This document shows, one piece after another, positions 44,310 through 53,490 of a stretch of DNA of 64,000 nucleotides; the first letter of the stretch is position 1; each line of letters begins with the position of its first letter. The notes beneath the pieces are model-generated. The model was not told where the DNA came from and made no database searches. It worked only from the letters and a program-made list of their open reading frames with translations. The position numbers were made by a program, and so were the translations under genes. Source of the stretch: Psychromonas ingrahamii 37 (GTDB lineage Bacteria > Pseudomonadota > Gammaproteobacteria > Enterobacterales > Psychromonadaceae); the NCBI RefSeq assembly GCF_000015285.1, contig NC_008709.1:3596001-3660000 (forward strand), in the 5' to 3' direction.

Positions 44310-45419
44310 TTATAAGAGTACTAAATCATCTCGATGTATAACGACTCTACCATGTTCAAAACCTAATACTGCTTCAATTTGTTCTGAGTGTAACCCTTTT
44401 ATTTTTTCTATATCGACTTTTTTATAACGTACCAGCCCTCGGGCTAACTCTTGGCCGGCCTGATTAACGATACTAACAACATAACCGCGCGAAAAATTTT
44501 CCGTTGTTGCTACAATGCCTTTTGCTAACAAACTGCTGCCGTTATGTACAATGGCTTTCTCCGCCCCCGCATCAACAATAATTTTACCACTGCTGCGCGA
44601 CGCGGCAAAAATCCAGTTTTTACGCGCTTCTAAACGGGTATTTTCGGAGCTGAAACGCGTTCCTACCGACTGATTATTAGCGGCCTTGATAATCACATCT
44701 TTTTTATGACCCGATGCTATGACCACTTCAATGCCCGCTCTATTGGCAATCATTGCTGATTCAATTTTCGTCGCCATGCCTCCCGTACCCAGGCCGCTTA
44801 TACTGCCACTTGCCAGCTCGTGAATTTCCTGAGTGATTTTTTGGATTTCGGGGATTAGCTGCGCATCGGGGTTATTACGCGGATCACCGGTAAACAGACC
44901 CAGTTGATCGGTCAATAATAGTAACTGATCAGCATCGGCTAATAAAGCCACTAATGCCGACAGATTATCATTATCACCCACTTTAATTTCACTGGTAGCG
45001 ACTGCATCATTTTCATTAACTAAAGGAATAATTCGGTATTTTAACAGTGTTTTTATCGTATCTCGCGCATTCAAAAAACGCAGGCGATCATCTAAATCAG
45101 CACGGGTTAATAACATTTGTCCAACATGTAACCCGTATATTTTGAACAGATTTTCCCACTCACGCACTAATTGCCCCTGCCCAACTGCCGCAAGCATCTG
45201 TTTATTTGCTATCGTAGGCTCAATATTATGCAACCCTAAATGCTCTTTACCAGCAGCAATAGCGCCCGAGGTTACCACAATAATATGATGACCCTGATGG
45301 TGCAATAGCGCACATTGACGTACAATTTCAACCATCTGTGCGCGATCTAACTTTGTCGTGCCGCTGGTCAGCACACTTGTTCCTAATTTTACGACAATGG
45401 TTTTTTTACTGGTTTTCAT
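44310..45419 (-). CDS. proB: Glutamate 5-kinase
   Basis: ATP-dependent phosphorylation of glutamate, first and feedback-inhibited step of proline synthesis. The amino-acid kinase domain has VVKLGTSVLTSG, VTSGAIAAGKEHL, NENDAVATSEIKVGDNDNLS and SGLGTGGMATKIESA; a C-terminal PUA domain begins near SSLLAKGI. About 369 residues from ATG 45419 (MKTSKKTIVVKLG), the E. coli length. No strong SD precedes this start, and longer starts up to 45467 are open, so the N-terminus is uncertain by ~16 residues. Confidence 0.95.
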   Translation of the reverse strand: MKTSKKTIVVKLGTSVLTSGTTKLDRAQMVEIVRQCALLHHQGHHIIVVTSGAIAAGKEHLGLHNIEPTIANKQMLAAVGQGQLVREWENLFKIYGLHVGQMLLTRADLDDRLRFLNARDTIKTLLKYRIIPLVNENDAVATSEIKVGDNDNLSALVALLADADQLLLLTDQLGLFTGDPRNNPDAQLIPEIQKITQEIHELASGSISGLGTGGMATKIESAMIANRAGIEVVIASGHKKDVIIKAANNQSVGTRFSSENTRLEARKNWIFAASRSSGKIIVDAGAEKAIVHNGSSLLAKGIVATTENFSRGYVVSIVNQAGQELARGLVRYKKVDIEKIKGLHSEQIEAVLGFEHGRVVIHRDDLVLL

Positions 45420-45555
45420 GCTGGTTTCGTTTATCAAGAAGTTCATTAACCAAAAAAACAGCAACAAGCGACTCGTTACTGTTTGTGACTATAACATTAT
45501 TCAATTTAATATAGTAAATCTGCGTTTTCAATAGCGCTGATCTTATGACTCTGTT

Positions 45556-45948
45556 TTATACTTCGCTGCAGACCACTTCCCGCAGATTTAACGGTAATTC
45601 AGTTTCAACTTCAAGTAATGTTTCTAATCGCGCTAAAAACAACTCAAAAGAGTTATCAAGTTGTTGCTGATTTTTTTTATAAATAGTTTCATCTACCCAA
45701 TTTCCCGGCAGGTTATAACGGCCGTTAAAGCGTTCATATTCAAAACTATCCTCCTGTTTTTTAACAATCATCCACCAGCCTAAAAACTCCCTTTCTTCTG
45801 GCTCTTTTTGATCATCCACACAGATTTCTAAACAATCAAAAAAATAGGATGATTCCGTTGAATTCAGGCGACGAAAATAAGGCCCCAAATCAGTGAGTAA
45901 TTTGGTGATTCGTCCGTGGGATGGTGATTTTTTTACGTCCATGGTCAT
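45556..45948 (-). CDS. crl: Sigma factor-binding protein Crl
   Basis: Crl binds sigma S and helps it form holoenzyme, raising stationary-phase and stress gene expression. The ~130-residue protein keeps the known core: LGPYFRRL, SYFFDCLEICV, PEEREFLGWWMIV and the following aromatic residues. ATG 45948 is preferred because AAGGA is seven bases ahead. It lies just after frsA, and frsA-crl next to proBA is the E. coli order (there with phoE between). The gap to frsA is ~42 bases. Confidence 0.9.
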   Translation of the reverse strand: MTMDVKKSPSHGRITKLLTDLGPYFRRLNSTESSYFFDCLEICVDDQKEPEEREFLGWWMIVKKQEDSFEYERFNGRYNLPGNWVDETIYKKNQQQLDNSFELFLARLETLLEVETELPLNLREVVCSEV

Positions 45949-45990
45949 AATAATATCCTTTTTTTTGATAAATATTTTACTACCATACAC

Positions 45991-47250
45991 CTACTCAGCA
46001 AGATGTATTGTTAACCATTCAGCAGAATAACTTAAAGATTTTAAATATGATTCAAATATGGGAGGTTTATCAATAATATGTGATTCTCCTTCACGACTGG
46101 CACGGGCAATCAACTTTAAATCTTGCTCGTTGCAAATTAAATCATCTTTGTGCCCAATACTTAATAAAGGGGTTTTGATGCGCGTCCGAGCAAGCAATCC
46201 CTGTTTAATAAGTGAAAGGGGCACACAAAACTTATACAACATCTCAACGCTGGAATTATTAATCTGCATACGTGATGCAATGCAATCTAATAGCATCGGC
46301 GGTAATTTTTTAAAATTATCTAAATTATCAAAGATACTGCCCACAGCAGCACCTACACAGACAACAGATTTAACACAGTTAGGCTCTAAAAAGGCTAAAC
46401 GAGCAGCCACATTACCGCCAAAGCGCATTCCCATCAACGCAATACGATCATGATCAACCCAAGGTACTCCTTTTAAAAAATGGCAAATGGCCTGATGTAA
46501 ATTGGATGAGTTTTGATCCAGTTTGACATGCGAGGCAAAACCAATGCCGGGTAAGTCGACGGTTAGCATCGCAATGCCTGCCGGGGCAAGCTCCTTTTCA
46601 AACAGGGGTAATAATTCACACTGCAGGGTATCGAGTCCACCACTAATAATCACCACAGGATGAATCGTTTCATCATTTGGAAGATGCAAATAACAAGTGA
46701 CCTCTTTACCTTGGAATGGCACTTTAATCTCTTTTAAAATCATATTATGATTATATTTTGCTGACTCTTTATAATTATTAAATGCTAACGCTTGAGCCTG
46801 GAGGCTTAATTCATCTCCTTTTAAGTGTGGGTAACTGGCAACACTATAAAATTGTGACGCTAAATAATACGCTTTTTTGGCCTTTTCAGGCTCACCCTGC
46901 TGAGCATATGCTTTACCTTGTTTGTAATAAAACATAGCTTTCTGCGTCCACTCATAGCTCCAATTTCCCGAATGAAAACCTATTACGCTATCTAATAACT
47001 CTTGATCACTGCGGGGATGTGTTGACACAGCAATACGGGCGAGCACCTCGGAACACTCAATAAGGTCTAAACCTTGCCAAGACCACAGCATAAACTTTAA
47101 TAAACGATACCAACCCGGTTTTTCTTCTCCCTCCATAACAACATTATTTTGTTTATGGTTTTTTTTCGTTGCAGAGTTAGCAACAATAGTTGATGTTTCT
47201 TGTACATTAGATTTATGTACAAACAGCGTTTCAGATAAATTTTCAGACAT
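45991..47250 (-). CDS. frsA: FrsA-like esterase (alpha/beta hydrolase)
   Basis: A 419-residue alpha/beta hydrolase matching E. coli FrsA, known as a fermentation/respiration switch protein and esterase. Conserved parts: NLSETLFVHK at the start, GWYRLLKFMLWSWQGLD, YPHLKGDELSLQAQAL, ISGGLDTLQCELLP, GIAMLTVDLPGIGFAS and VPWVDHDRIALMGMRFGGNVAARLA. In the last, the usual nucleophile elbow GxSxG reads GMRFGG, as in E. coli (GFRFGAN), so the hydrolase serine is absent in this family. Sits upstream of crl, likely in one transcript. Confidence 0.93.
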   Translation of the reverse strand: MSENLSETLFVHKSNVQETSTIVANSATKKNHKQNNVVMEGEEKPGWYRLLKFMLWSWQGLDLIECSEVLARIAVSTHPRSDQELLDSVIGFHSGNWSYEWTQKAMFYYKQGKAYAQQGEPEKAKKAYYLASQFYSVASYPHLKGDELSLQAQALAFNNYKESAKYNHNMILKEIKVPFQGKEVTCYLHLPNDETIHPVVIISGGLDTLQCELLPLFEKELAPAGIAMLTVDLPGIGFASHVKLDQNSSNLHQAICHFLKGVPWVDHDRIALMGMRFGGNVAARLAFLEPNCVKSVVCVGAAVGSIFDNLDNFKKLPPMLLDCIASRMQINNSSVEMLYKFCVPLSLIKQGLLARTRIKTPLLSIGHKDDLICNEQDLKLIARASREGESHIIDKPPIFESYLKSLSYSAEWLTIHLAE

Positions 47251-47446
47251 AGAACACTCGTTTTGAAAATGGCGTTAGATTAGGAATAAAGTAAAATCAG
47301 GGATAAATGTTACTGAAAATGAGCGCTGATAAAAAAGAGTCATAATAATACTCTTCCTGCGCCTCACTTTTTTTAGCTGGCACAATTTTTACCTGCTTAA
47401 GCAGTTCTTCCCCAACCACTTAAAGATACATCGAAATTATTAGGAT

Positions 47447-49411
47447 TTAAACAGGAACATAGTAACACTTTCCAAGCAAAATTTTCTCAGCAAGTTGTAA
47501 CCTGTCTTTATCGCCCTGCAGCAAAACCAGATCACCCGGTTCAAAAAGTACTTTTTCTGAAATGAGCACCTCTGCTCCATTTTCCCGATGCAGAGATTTT
47601 ATTATAACGCCGGCAAGGTGAAATTCCTGCACACAACTGCCCACTACCTCAGCCTCTTCAGTTAAAGTTACCGCATGTAACTGTTCTATATGCCATGCAT
47701 TTTTTTCACTTCGGCTATTTTGTCCATAATAAAAACCATGCAGATGTTGGTACTTAATGTTGCGTTCACTCTCTAAACGCTGCAAAATTCGCCTACTTGG
47801 TACGCCCGATAAAAACAAAACATGGGCAACCAACATCAAACTGCCCTCTAATACCTCGGGGATAACCTCGGTAGCACCCGCCTCTTTTAACAGATCCAGA
47901 CCCTTATCATCCTTGGTGCGCACTAGCACTTTCAGGCTTGGATTTAGCACCCTAATCAGCCCTAATAAAGCCATTGAACGCCGCAGGTCATCAAAAGTGA
48001 TAATTAATAAATTGGCTTTTTCAATACCGGCAAGTAACAATATTTCCCTGCGGCTCGCATCGCCAAACTCAATGAGTTCCCCTCCTTCCCTAGCTTCTTT
48101 AACCCGCATAGGATCTCTGTCCAAAACAATAAAGGGCAGCGATTCATTTTTTAAAAACCGTGAAACAATTTGCCCGACACGTCCATAACCACAAATAATG
48201 GTATGTTTTGTAAATTGCCCGGGCAAAGTTTTTTGAAAACGAAAAGCGTTGGCCGAATGGTGTAATAATTCGCGTGAGATATAACTGCTGTATTTTACCA
48301 ATAAGGGCGTCAGCGTCATGCTAATTACTCCTGTTGCAATAATCAGAGAGGATAACTGCGCGTCTAATAATTTATATTTACTTGCCAATGCGACCAATAT
48401 AAAACCAAACTCACCCATTTGTGCTAAAGCAATACCGGTTCCCAGCGCTGTTGATAATTTCTCTTGCATAATAACGGCCGCTAAGGTGATGGTTAAGATT
48501 TTTGCCAGCATCACACCTATTACGATTAAAATTAATATGCCAAAATCATCGAGTAACACCTGATACTGTAAAAGCGTACCAATTGAGATAAAAAAAATGG
48601 CCATCAAAATATCTTTAAATGGCCTAATATCGGCCAAAAGTTGATGGCGGTAATGACTTTCGCTAAGCATCATACCCGCCAAAAAAGCCCCTAATGCCAT
48701 AGATAGACCCAATAATTGCGTAAACCAGGCGGCTAAGATAGTGACAAACAGCGTTGATAGAATAAAAATCTCATCAAAACGCATACTCGCCATTTCATCA
48801 AAAAACATTGGCAGTAACCAGCGCCCAACGGATAAGATAACAGCGACAGCTAACGCCCCTTTTACAAAGGCAAGCAACAAAGCGGTCACGATATCGCCTT
48901 CAAGCCCCGGCATTGCAATAATAGGAATAATAATTAAGAAGGGGACCACGGCAAGATCTTGAAAAAGAAGAATGGAGATTGCCAGTCGACCAATTCTTGA
49001 TTGTAACCTCTGCTGATCGCTTAATACTTTAACAATAATGGCCGTTGACGACATGGTTAAGACCGCAGCAACGGTAAATGCCTGCTGCCAGTTCAGATCA
49101 AATAATTGGCATAACCAATAGAACAGAAAAAATGAAGCACATACCTGCAGTGCCCCAATGCCAAAAACAGCCCGACTCATTTTAATCAATTTGTTTAATG
49201 AAAACTCCAATCCGAGTGAAAACATTAAAAAAACGATACCAAACTCGGCAACCAGCTCTATTTCATGATAAGAGTTAAGAAGATTAAACAGCGAGGGACC
49301 CAGCACAAATCCGGTAAAGAGGTAGGCGACAATATTCGACAATCTCAGGCGTTTAAAGATAAGTACGCTGACAATTGCAAAAAAGAGTAATAATAACAGA
49401 TCATTAAGCAC
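47447..49411 (-). CDS. CPA2 cation:proton antiporter with RCK domains (Kef/YbaL-like)
   Basis: A 654-residue membrane antiporter for K+ or Na+ against H+. About 12-13 transmembrane helices fill residues 1-385, with LMFSLGLEFSLNKLIKM, AVLTMSSTAIIVKVLSD, FQDLAVVPFLIIIPI and GAFLAGMMLSES as family marks. A Rossmann RCK_N domain follows from ~400 (IICGYGRVGQIVSRFLKNE, VLDRDPMRVKEAREGGELI, FGDASRREIL), then an RCK_C (TrkA-C) domain to the end (LVLLQGDKDRLQLAE). It starts with GTG and has GGA just ahead. The absence of KefF/KefG-like partners argues for YbaL-like rather than KefC; the exact ion is not known. Confidence 0.9.
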   Translation of the reverse strand: MLNDLLLLLFFAIVSVLIFKRLRLSNIVAYLFTGFVLGPSLFNLLNSYHEIELVAEFGIVFLMFSLGLEFSLNKLIKMSRAVFGIGALQVCASFFLFYWLCQLFDLNWQQAFTVAAVLTMSSTAIIVKVLSDQQRLQSRIGRLAISILLFQDLAVVPFLIIIPIIAMPGLEGDIVTALLLAFVKGALAVAVILSVGRWLLPMFFDEMASMRFDEIFILSTLFVTILAAWFTQLLGLSMALGAFLAGMMLSESHYRHQLLADIRPFKDILMAIFFISIGTLLQYQVLLDDFGILILIVIGVMLAKILTITLAAVIMQEKLSTALGTGIALAQMGEFGFILVALASKYKLLDAQLSSLIIATGVISMTLTPLLVKYSSYISRELLHHSANAFRFQKTLPGQFTKHTIICGYGRVGQIVSRFLKNESLPFIVLDRDPMRVKEAREGGELIEFGDASRREILLLAGIEKANLLIITFDDLRRSMALLGLIRVLNPSLKVLVRTKDDKGLDLLKEAGATEVIPEVLEGSLMLVAHVLFLSGVPSRRILQRLESERNIKYQHLHGFYYGQNSRSEKNAWHIEQLHAVTLTEEAEVVGSCVQEFHLAGVIIKSLHRENGAEVLISEKVLFEPGDLVLLQGDKDRLQLAEKILLGKCYYVPV

Positions 49412-49648
49412 TTTTTCCGCTAGCTCCCTCTGAATTCAACCGGCATATAAAGCAAATTAAAATTTATTCACCAAGTATAGCTAATCAAGTCATAAAACAG
49501 CTTAATAATATCCCTAAGAAAAGTTTATTGTTAATAATTTTTTCTTATAAAGTAAATTGTTATAAAGTGAGTTCCATTTAGATTTAAAAGAACTTTAATA
49601 GGGTGCGGGTATAGTACGGGTAATGCCTGTGCTTAGTCTCCAAAAGGC

Positions 49649-49678
49649 ATTAATAGCAGTACAATGCCTGCTATTAAT
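49649..49678 (-). terminator. Hairpin after ybbP
   Basis: ATTAATAGCAG (49649-49659) and CTGCTATTAAT (49668-49678) pair perfectly over 11 bp with an eight-base loop. It lies 11 bases beyond the ybbP stop; the T run on the minus strand is short. Confidence 0.65.
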
Positions 49679-49688
49679 GGTTTAATTT

Positions 49689-52121
49689 TTACTTTAAGGG
49701 TTTTAACAAGCCCTTAATCACACTCATCAAGCTGGCAAAAACCACTAACAGCGCTAAAAATGGCAAAGTAAACCACATTAAAGGATGTAAGCTCGGCTCT
49801 AACTTAAACCCCCATTTTAGCAAACTAAAAACGATTGACTCAGCCCCGGCGACGGCCACAAAACCTGCCGCAATGGCCATTATCCCATATTCACTCCAGA
49901 GGGTTTGGCTGATTCTTTTCCTGCTTGCCCCTAATGTTCGATATAATGTAATTTCACGTTGCCGCTGATTCAAACTTAAACGTAATAAAGTAAAAATTAA
50001 TAATAGTCCGCTGAGCACGCCAACACCCGCAAGCACCGTTAGTGACCAGGTGATTTGCCCTAAAATAGCTTGCAGTTTGCCGCCCATGCTGCGTAAATCT
50101 AATAAACTGACCGTTTGGTAATCGCGTCCAAGCTGATTCAGGAAAGGGAGCTGCTGATCGTTAATACGAAAACTGACTAACCAGGTAGCAGGTAGACCTT
50201 CAACAATATCGGGGGTAAAAATAAGGTAAAAGTTTGGCTTCATACTTTGCCATTGCACTTCACGAATTGAATTTACCGGTACGCTGAAGGGTTGGCCATT
50301 AACCATAAATCCTAATTTATCTCCAACTTTAATCCCTAAATCTGCCGCTAAGCTTTGCTCGATAGAAACTCCTCCTTGATCTGTCCACTTCCCTGCAACT
50401 ACTGGATTATCCTTAGGGAGCTCAGTTACCCAGGTAAAGTTTAATTCCCGATGTAATGCGTTAATATGGTCATTGGCATTATCTTCATATTGTTTTGCAT
50501 CTTTACCGTTAACTTCCGTCAGGCGGCCGCGAATAATAGGATAAGCTGAAGATCTTGGAATATCATTATCATCTAACTTTTTTAAATAGGCTTGTTGGTC
50601 GGTTGGGGCAATATTGATGGCAAAGACATTTGGCGCATCGGCCGGTAAGGTCTGCTGCCAATCACCTAATAAATCTGTTCTTACCAGCCAAATTACCGCC
50701 ACCAGCATAAGTGATCCCGACAATGCGGCAAGCTGCATCAGACTGCTTTTTGCAGAACGTTTAATACGGCTTAAGGCAAGGGACATAGCTGGCCCCCACT
50801 TGGCTTTACTGAGAAGATGCAATAAAACATAACTGGCACTCGCAAGCACCACAAAGAGCATAATTAATCCGCCAAATACCATCCATACTAAGGTATTCGC
50901 GCCATACATAAGTAAAAATGCAATAGCAGGCACAGCGATTAACCACAATCCCTTTTTAGAGGGTTTTACAGCCTGAGCCTGTAATACTGCAATAGCCGAT
51001 GTGTCCAATAACCTTATTAGCGGTATTCCTAATGCAGGCAAACCAATCAACAATGCCACCGCGCTGCCAAAAACAAAAGGCTGCCAACCATAGCTTGGTA
51101 ATTGATCCGGTAAAATGCCTGTCAAAGGTAAACGCAGCAGGGCCTCCAGACCCAGGCCAATTAGTGAACCTAAAATAATAGCCGCTGCAAACATTAAACC
51201 AACTTGGCTTAATAACCATTGACGCAACCAGCGTCTACCGGCGCCCATACTTTTTAACATCGCCACCGTATTGGTCCGACTATCGGCGTAATGCTGGCAG
51301 GTCAGCACAAGGGTGACCGCTGCCATTAAGATCACCATCAAAATAGTCAGCGACAGGTATTGTTTGGCTTTTATGATTAAATCGGCTGTTCGCCCCTGAT
51401 TGCCTTCACTTATCCAGCGTTCACCCGCTTGTACCGGGTAAACTTTCTGCAGCAGCTTAAGTTCACTGTCACCGCCCTTAAAAAAAGTCCGGTATCGTAC
51501 TCGGCTGCCTACTTGTACCGCGCCCGTTTTATCCAGATCAGATTGATGGATAAACACACTGGGCATAGTTCGAAAAGGGTTATAGGTCAGTTCAGGCTCC
51601 GACGCTATTTTCCCGGAGACCTTTAATTTTAAATCGCCAATATCAAGCTGATCACCAATTTTAACCCCTAATAAAGAAAACAAACGTTCAGCAATCCATA
51701 ACTCTCCCGGTTGCAAAGACCCTTTCGACGCGTCACCCGAGCCGATTAAAATTAACTCACCGCGCAGCGGATAACTGCTTTGCACCGCTTTAACGCTCAC
51801 TAACTGCATCTTACTGCCGCTAAATGCCATGGTTTGAAAACGGGTTTGATCTGACGTTGTTAAGCCGAGTTGTTCAGCCTTAGTCAATATTAATTCAGGT
51901 GTCGGGTTCGCTGAAGAGAAAACCAAATCAGCTGCGATCATTGAACGGCCATGATCTGTCATCACTTTTTCAACGCGAATAGCTAATGCTGATAGCGCCA
52001 CAACACAAGCAATAATCAAGGTAAGCGCAGCCATGACCGGCCACAATTGCCCTTGCCAGATCTCACGCCAACTCCAACGTATTACCATCTTCCGCCCGGA
52101 AGCCATTTTACGCTTGTCCAT
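49689..52121 (-). CDS. ybbP: FtsX-like ABC permease YbbP
   Basis: An 810-residue MacB/FtsX-type permease with about ten hydrophobic helices. Layout: N-terminal helix (VMAALTLIIACVVALSALAI), large periplasmic domain, helices near 260-450, a second periplasmic domain, then a C-terminal FtsX core (QREITLYRTLGASRKRISQT). It works with YbbA, adjacent, the pair having the organisation of lipoprotein-release or mechanotransmission systems; the physiological role is poorly known. It follows ybbA without a gap. Confidence 0.92.
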   Translation of the reverse strand: MDKRKMASGRKMVIRWSWREIWQGQLWPVMAALTLIIACVVALSALAIRVEKVMTDHGRSMIAADLVFSSANPTPELILTKAEQLGLTTSDQTRFQTMAFSGSKMQLVSVKAVQSSYPLRGELILIGSGDASKGSLQPGELWIAERLFSLLGVKIGDQLDIGDLKLKVSGKIASEPELTYNPFRTMPSVFIHQSDLDKTGAVQVGSRVRYRTFFKGGDSELKLLQKVYPVQAGERWISEGNQGRTADLIIKAKQYLSLTILMVILMAAVTLVLTCQHYADSRTNTVAMLKSMGAGRRWLRQWLLSQVGLMFAAAIILGSLIGLGLEALLRLPLTGILPDQLPSYGWQPFVFGSAVALLIGLPALGIPLIRLLDTSAIAVLQAQAVKPSKKGLWLIAVPAIAFLLMYGANTLVWMVFGGLIMLFVVLASASYVLLHLLSKAKWGPAMSLALSRIKRSAKSSLMQLAALSGSLMLVAVIWLVRTDLLGDWQQTLPADAPNVFAINIAPTDQQAYLKKLDDNDIPRSSAYPIIRGRLTEVNGKDAKQYEDNANDHINALHRELNFTWVTELPKDNPVVAGKWTDQGGVSIEQSLAADLGIKVGDKLGFMVNGQPFSVPVNSIREVQWQSMKPNFYLIFTPDIVEGLPATWLVSFRINDQQLPFLNQLGRDYQTVSLLDLRSMGGKLQAILGQITWSLTVLAGVGVLSGLLLIFTLLRLSLNQRQREITLYRTLGASRKRISQTLWSEYGIMAIAAGFVAVAGAESIVFSLLKWGFKLEPSLHPLMWFTLPFLALLVVFASLMSVIKGLLKPLK

Positions 52122-52796
52122 TTAGACCTCCTGCAACTGGCCGGCGTGAATAGAGAGCGTACGATCGCAGCGTTTGGCTAAATTAGTGTCATGGGTTATT
52201 AATACTAACGTCGTGCCATGATCCCGATTCATTTCAAATAAAAGTTCAATAATATTTTCTGCCGTATGCTCATCTAAATTGCCGGTTGGCTCATCGGCAA
52301 AGAGGATTTTTGGCTGGGTCATAAAAGCCCTGGCTAATGCGACTCGTTGCTGCTCGCCACCGGATAACTGGTCAGGCAAATGCGTTTCACGCCCCGTCAG
52401 TCCAACCGATTCAAGTAGCTGTTTAGCTTTCTCTATATCTTCCCCTTCCCCACGTAAAATAGCCGGTAAGGTCACATTTTCTAACGCAGATAACGATGGT
52501 ATTAGCAAAAAGCTCTGAAAAACAAAGCCGATTGATTCGCTGCGAATTTGCGCTCGTTGCTCATCATTCAATTGTGATAAAGGTTGATCCAGTAATTCAA
52601 TTTCACCTGAGCTGGCAATATCTAATCCCGCCAACAAAGCCATTAAGGTGGATTTACCCGCCCCGGAGGTGCCAACAATGGCAACAGTCTCACCCGCAAC
52701 GACGTCAAATGTGATATCTTTTAGAATAGATAATTCGTTTCCATTGGAAATAACGGATTTACTCACTGATATTGCTTTTATAATGGATAATGACAT
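52122..52796 (-). CDS. ybbA: ABC transporter ATPase YbbA (LolD type)
   Basis: A 224-residue LolD/MacB-class ATPase paired with YbbP. Walker A is GTSGAGKSTL, signature LSGGEQQRVAL, Walker B LFADEPTGNLD and the H-loop VLITHD. The start ATG at 52796-52794 overlaps by two bases the start codon of divergent tesA, so the two genes share no intergenic space. The SD (AAGGAA) is unusually far, about 13 bases. In E. coli also these genes are divergent neighbours. Confidence 0.94.
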   Translation of the reverse strand: MSLSIIKAISVSKSVISNGNELSILKDITFDVVAGETVAIVGTSGAGKSTLMALLAGLDIASSGEIELLDQPLSQLNDEQRAQIRSESIGFVFQSFLLIPSLSALENVTLPAILRGEGEDIEKAKQLLESVGLTGRETHLPDQLSGGEQQRVALARAFMTQPKILFADEPTGNLDEHTAENIIELLFEMNRDHGTTLVLITHDTNLAKRCDRTLSIHAGQLQEV

Positions 52797-53403
52797 GACA
52801 AAAATACTTTCCTTTTATTTTGCTCTGCTTTTTTGTGCAGCAGCTAACGGTCAAACACTGCTTATTCTGGGTGACAGTTTAAGTGCCGGTTATAATATGT
52901 CCATCGAGCAGAGTTGGCCTTCTTTGTTAAGTGCAGAATTGCAGGCACTGGATAAATCAACCACGGTTGTTAATGCAAGTATTTCTGGCGATACAACAGA
53001 TAATGCCTTAGCCCGCTTGCCTGAATTACTGTCGTTACATCAACCCAGCTCCGTATTAATTGAACTGGGTGCAAATGATGGCTTACGTGGTTTCCCCCCC
53101 GCATTGGTGATGGGGAATCTTAAAAAGATGATTAACTTAATTAAAGCTCAAAATGGCTCTCCCATCTTGATGCAAATCCAAGTTCCGCCTAACTACGGTA
53201 AACGTTACAGCGAAGCATTTAGTTCACTTTACCCACAATTAAGTGAAAAATACAATACGCCGTTAATCCCGTTTTTTCTGGAACAGGTAATAGTCAAGCC
53301 ACAATGGATGATGAATGACGGCTTGCACCCGACCGCAGAAGCTCAACCCTGGATAGCACAATATATGGCTAAACAACTGGCACCTTATTTGAAGAACAGA
53401 TAG
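52795..53403 (+). CDS. tesA: Multifunctional acyl-CoA thioesterase I / protease I / lysophospholipase L1
   Basis: Periplasmic SGNH hydrolase with thioesterase, lysophospholipase and esterase activity. Signal peptide MTKILSFYFALLFCAAANG. Block I LLILGDSLSAGY holds the Ser nucleophile, block III ELGANDGLRG the Asn, and block V DGLHPTAEAQP the Asp and His. About 202 residues, the normal size. Start at 52795 has GGA seven bases ahead; ATG 52783 is possible. Its promoter must lie within ybbA. The 3' end is followed by a dispersed repeat. Confidence 0.95.
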   Translation: MTKILSFYFALLFCAAANGQTLLILGDSLSAGYNMSIEQSWPSLLSAELQALDKSTTVVNASISGDTTDNALARLPELLSLHQPSSVLIELGANDGLRGFPPALVMGNLKKMINLIKAQNGSPILMQIQVPPNYGKRYSEAFSSLYPQLSEKYNTPLIPFFLEQVIVKPQWMMNDGLHPTAEAQPWIAQYMAKQLAPYLKNR

Positions 53404-53490
53404 CTGCGAGCTTCGAGTTTCGAGCTGCGTGCTTTAAGGCTTGAGGGCTTCGATCTGAAAGCTGTCAGCCGATAGCCTTCAGCTGACAGT
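53402..53490. repeat. AGCT-word dispersed repeat, copy 6, overlapping the end of tilS
   Basis: GCTGCGAGCTTCGAGTTTCGAGCTGCG, AAGGCTTGAGGGCTTCG and GCTGTCAGCCGATAGCC words fill the gap between convergent tesA and tilS. The last codons and the stop of tilS (LKAIG-TGA) are read from this repeat. Confidence 0.75.
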
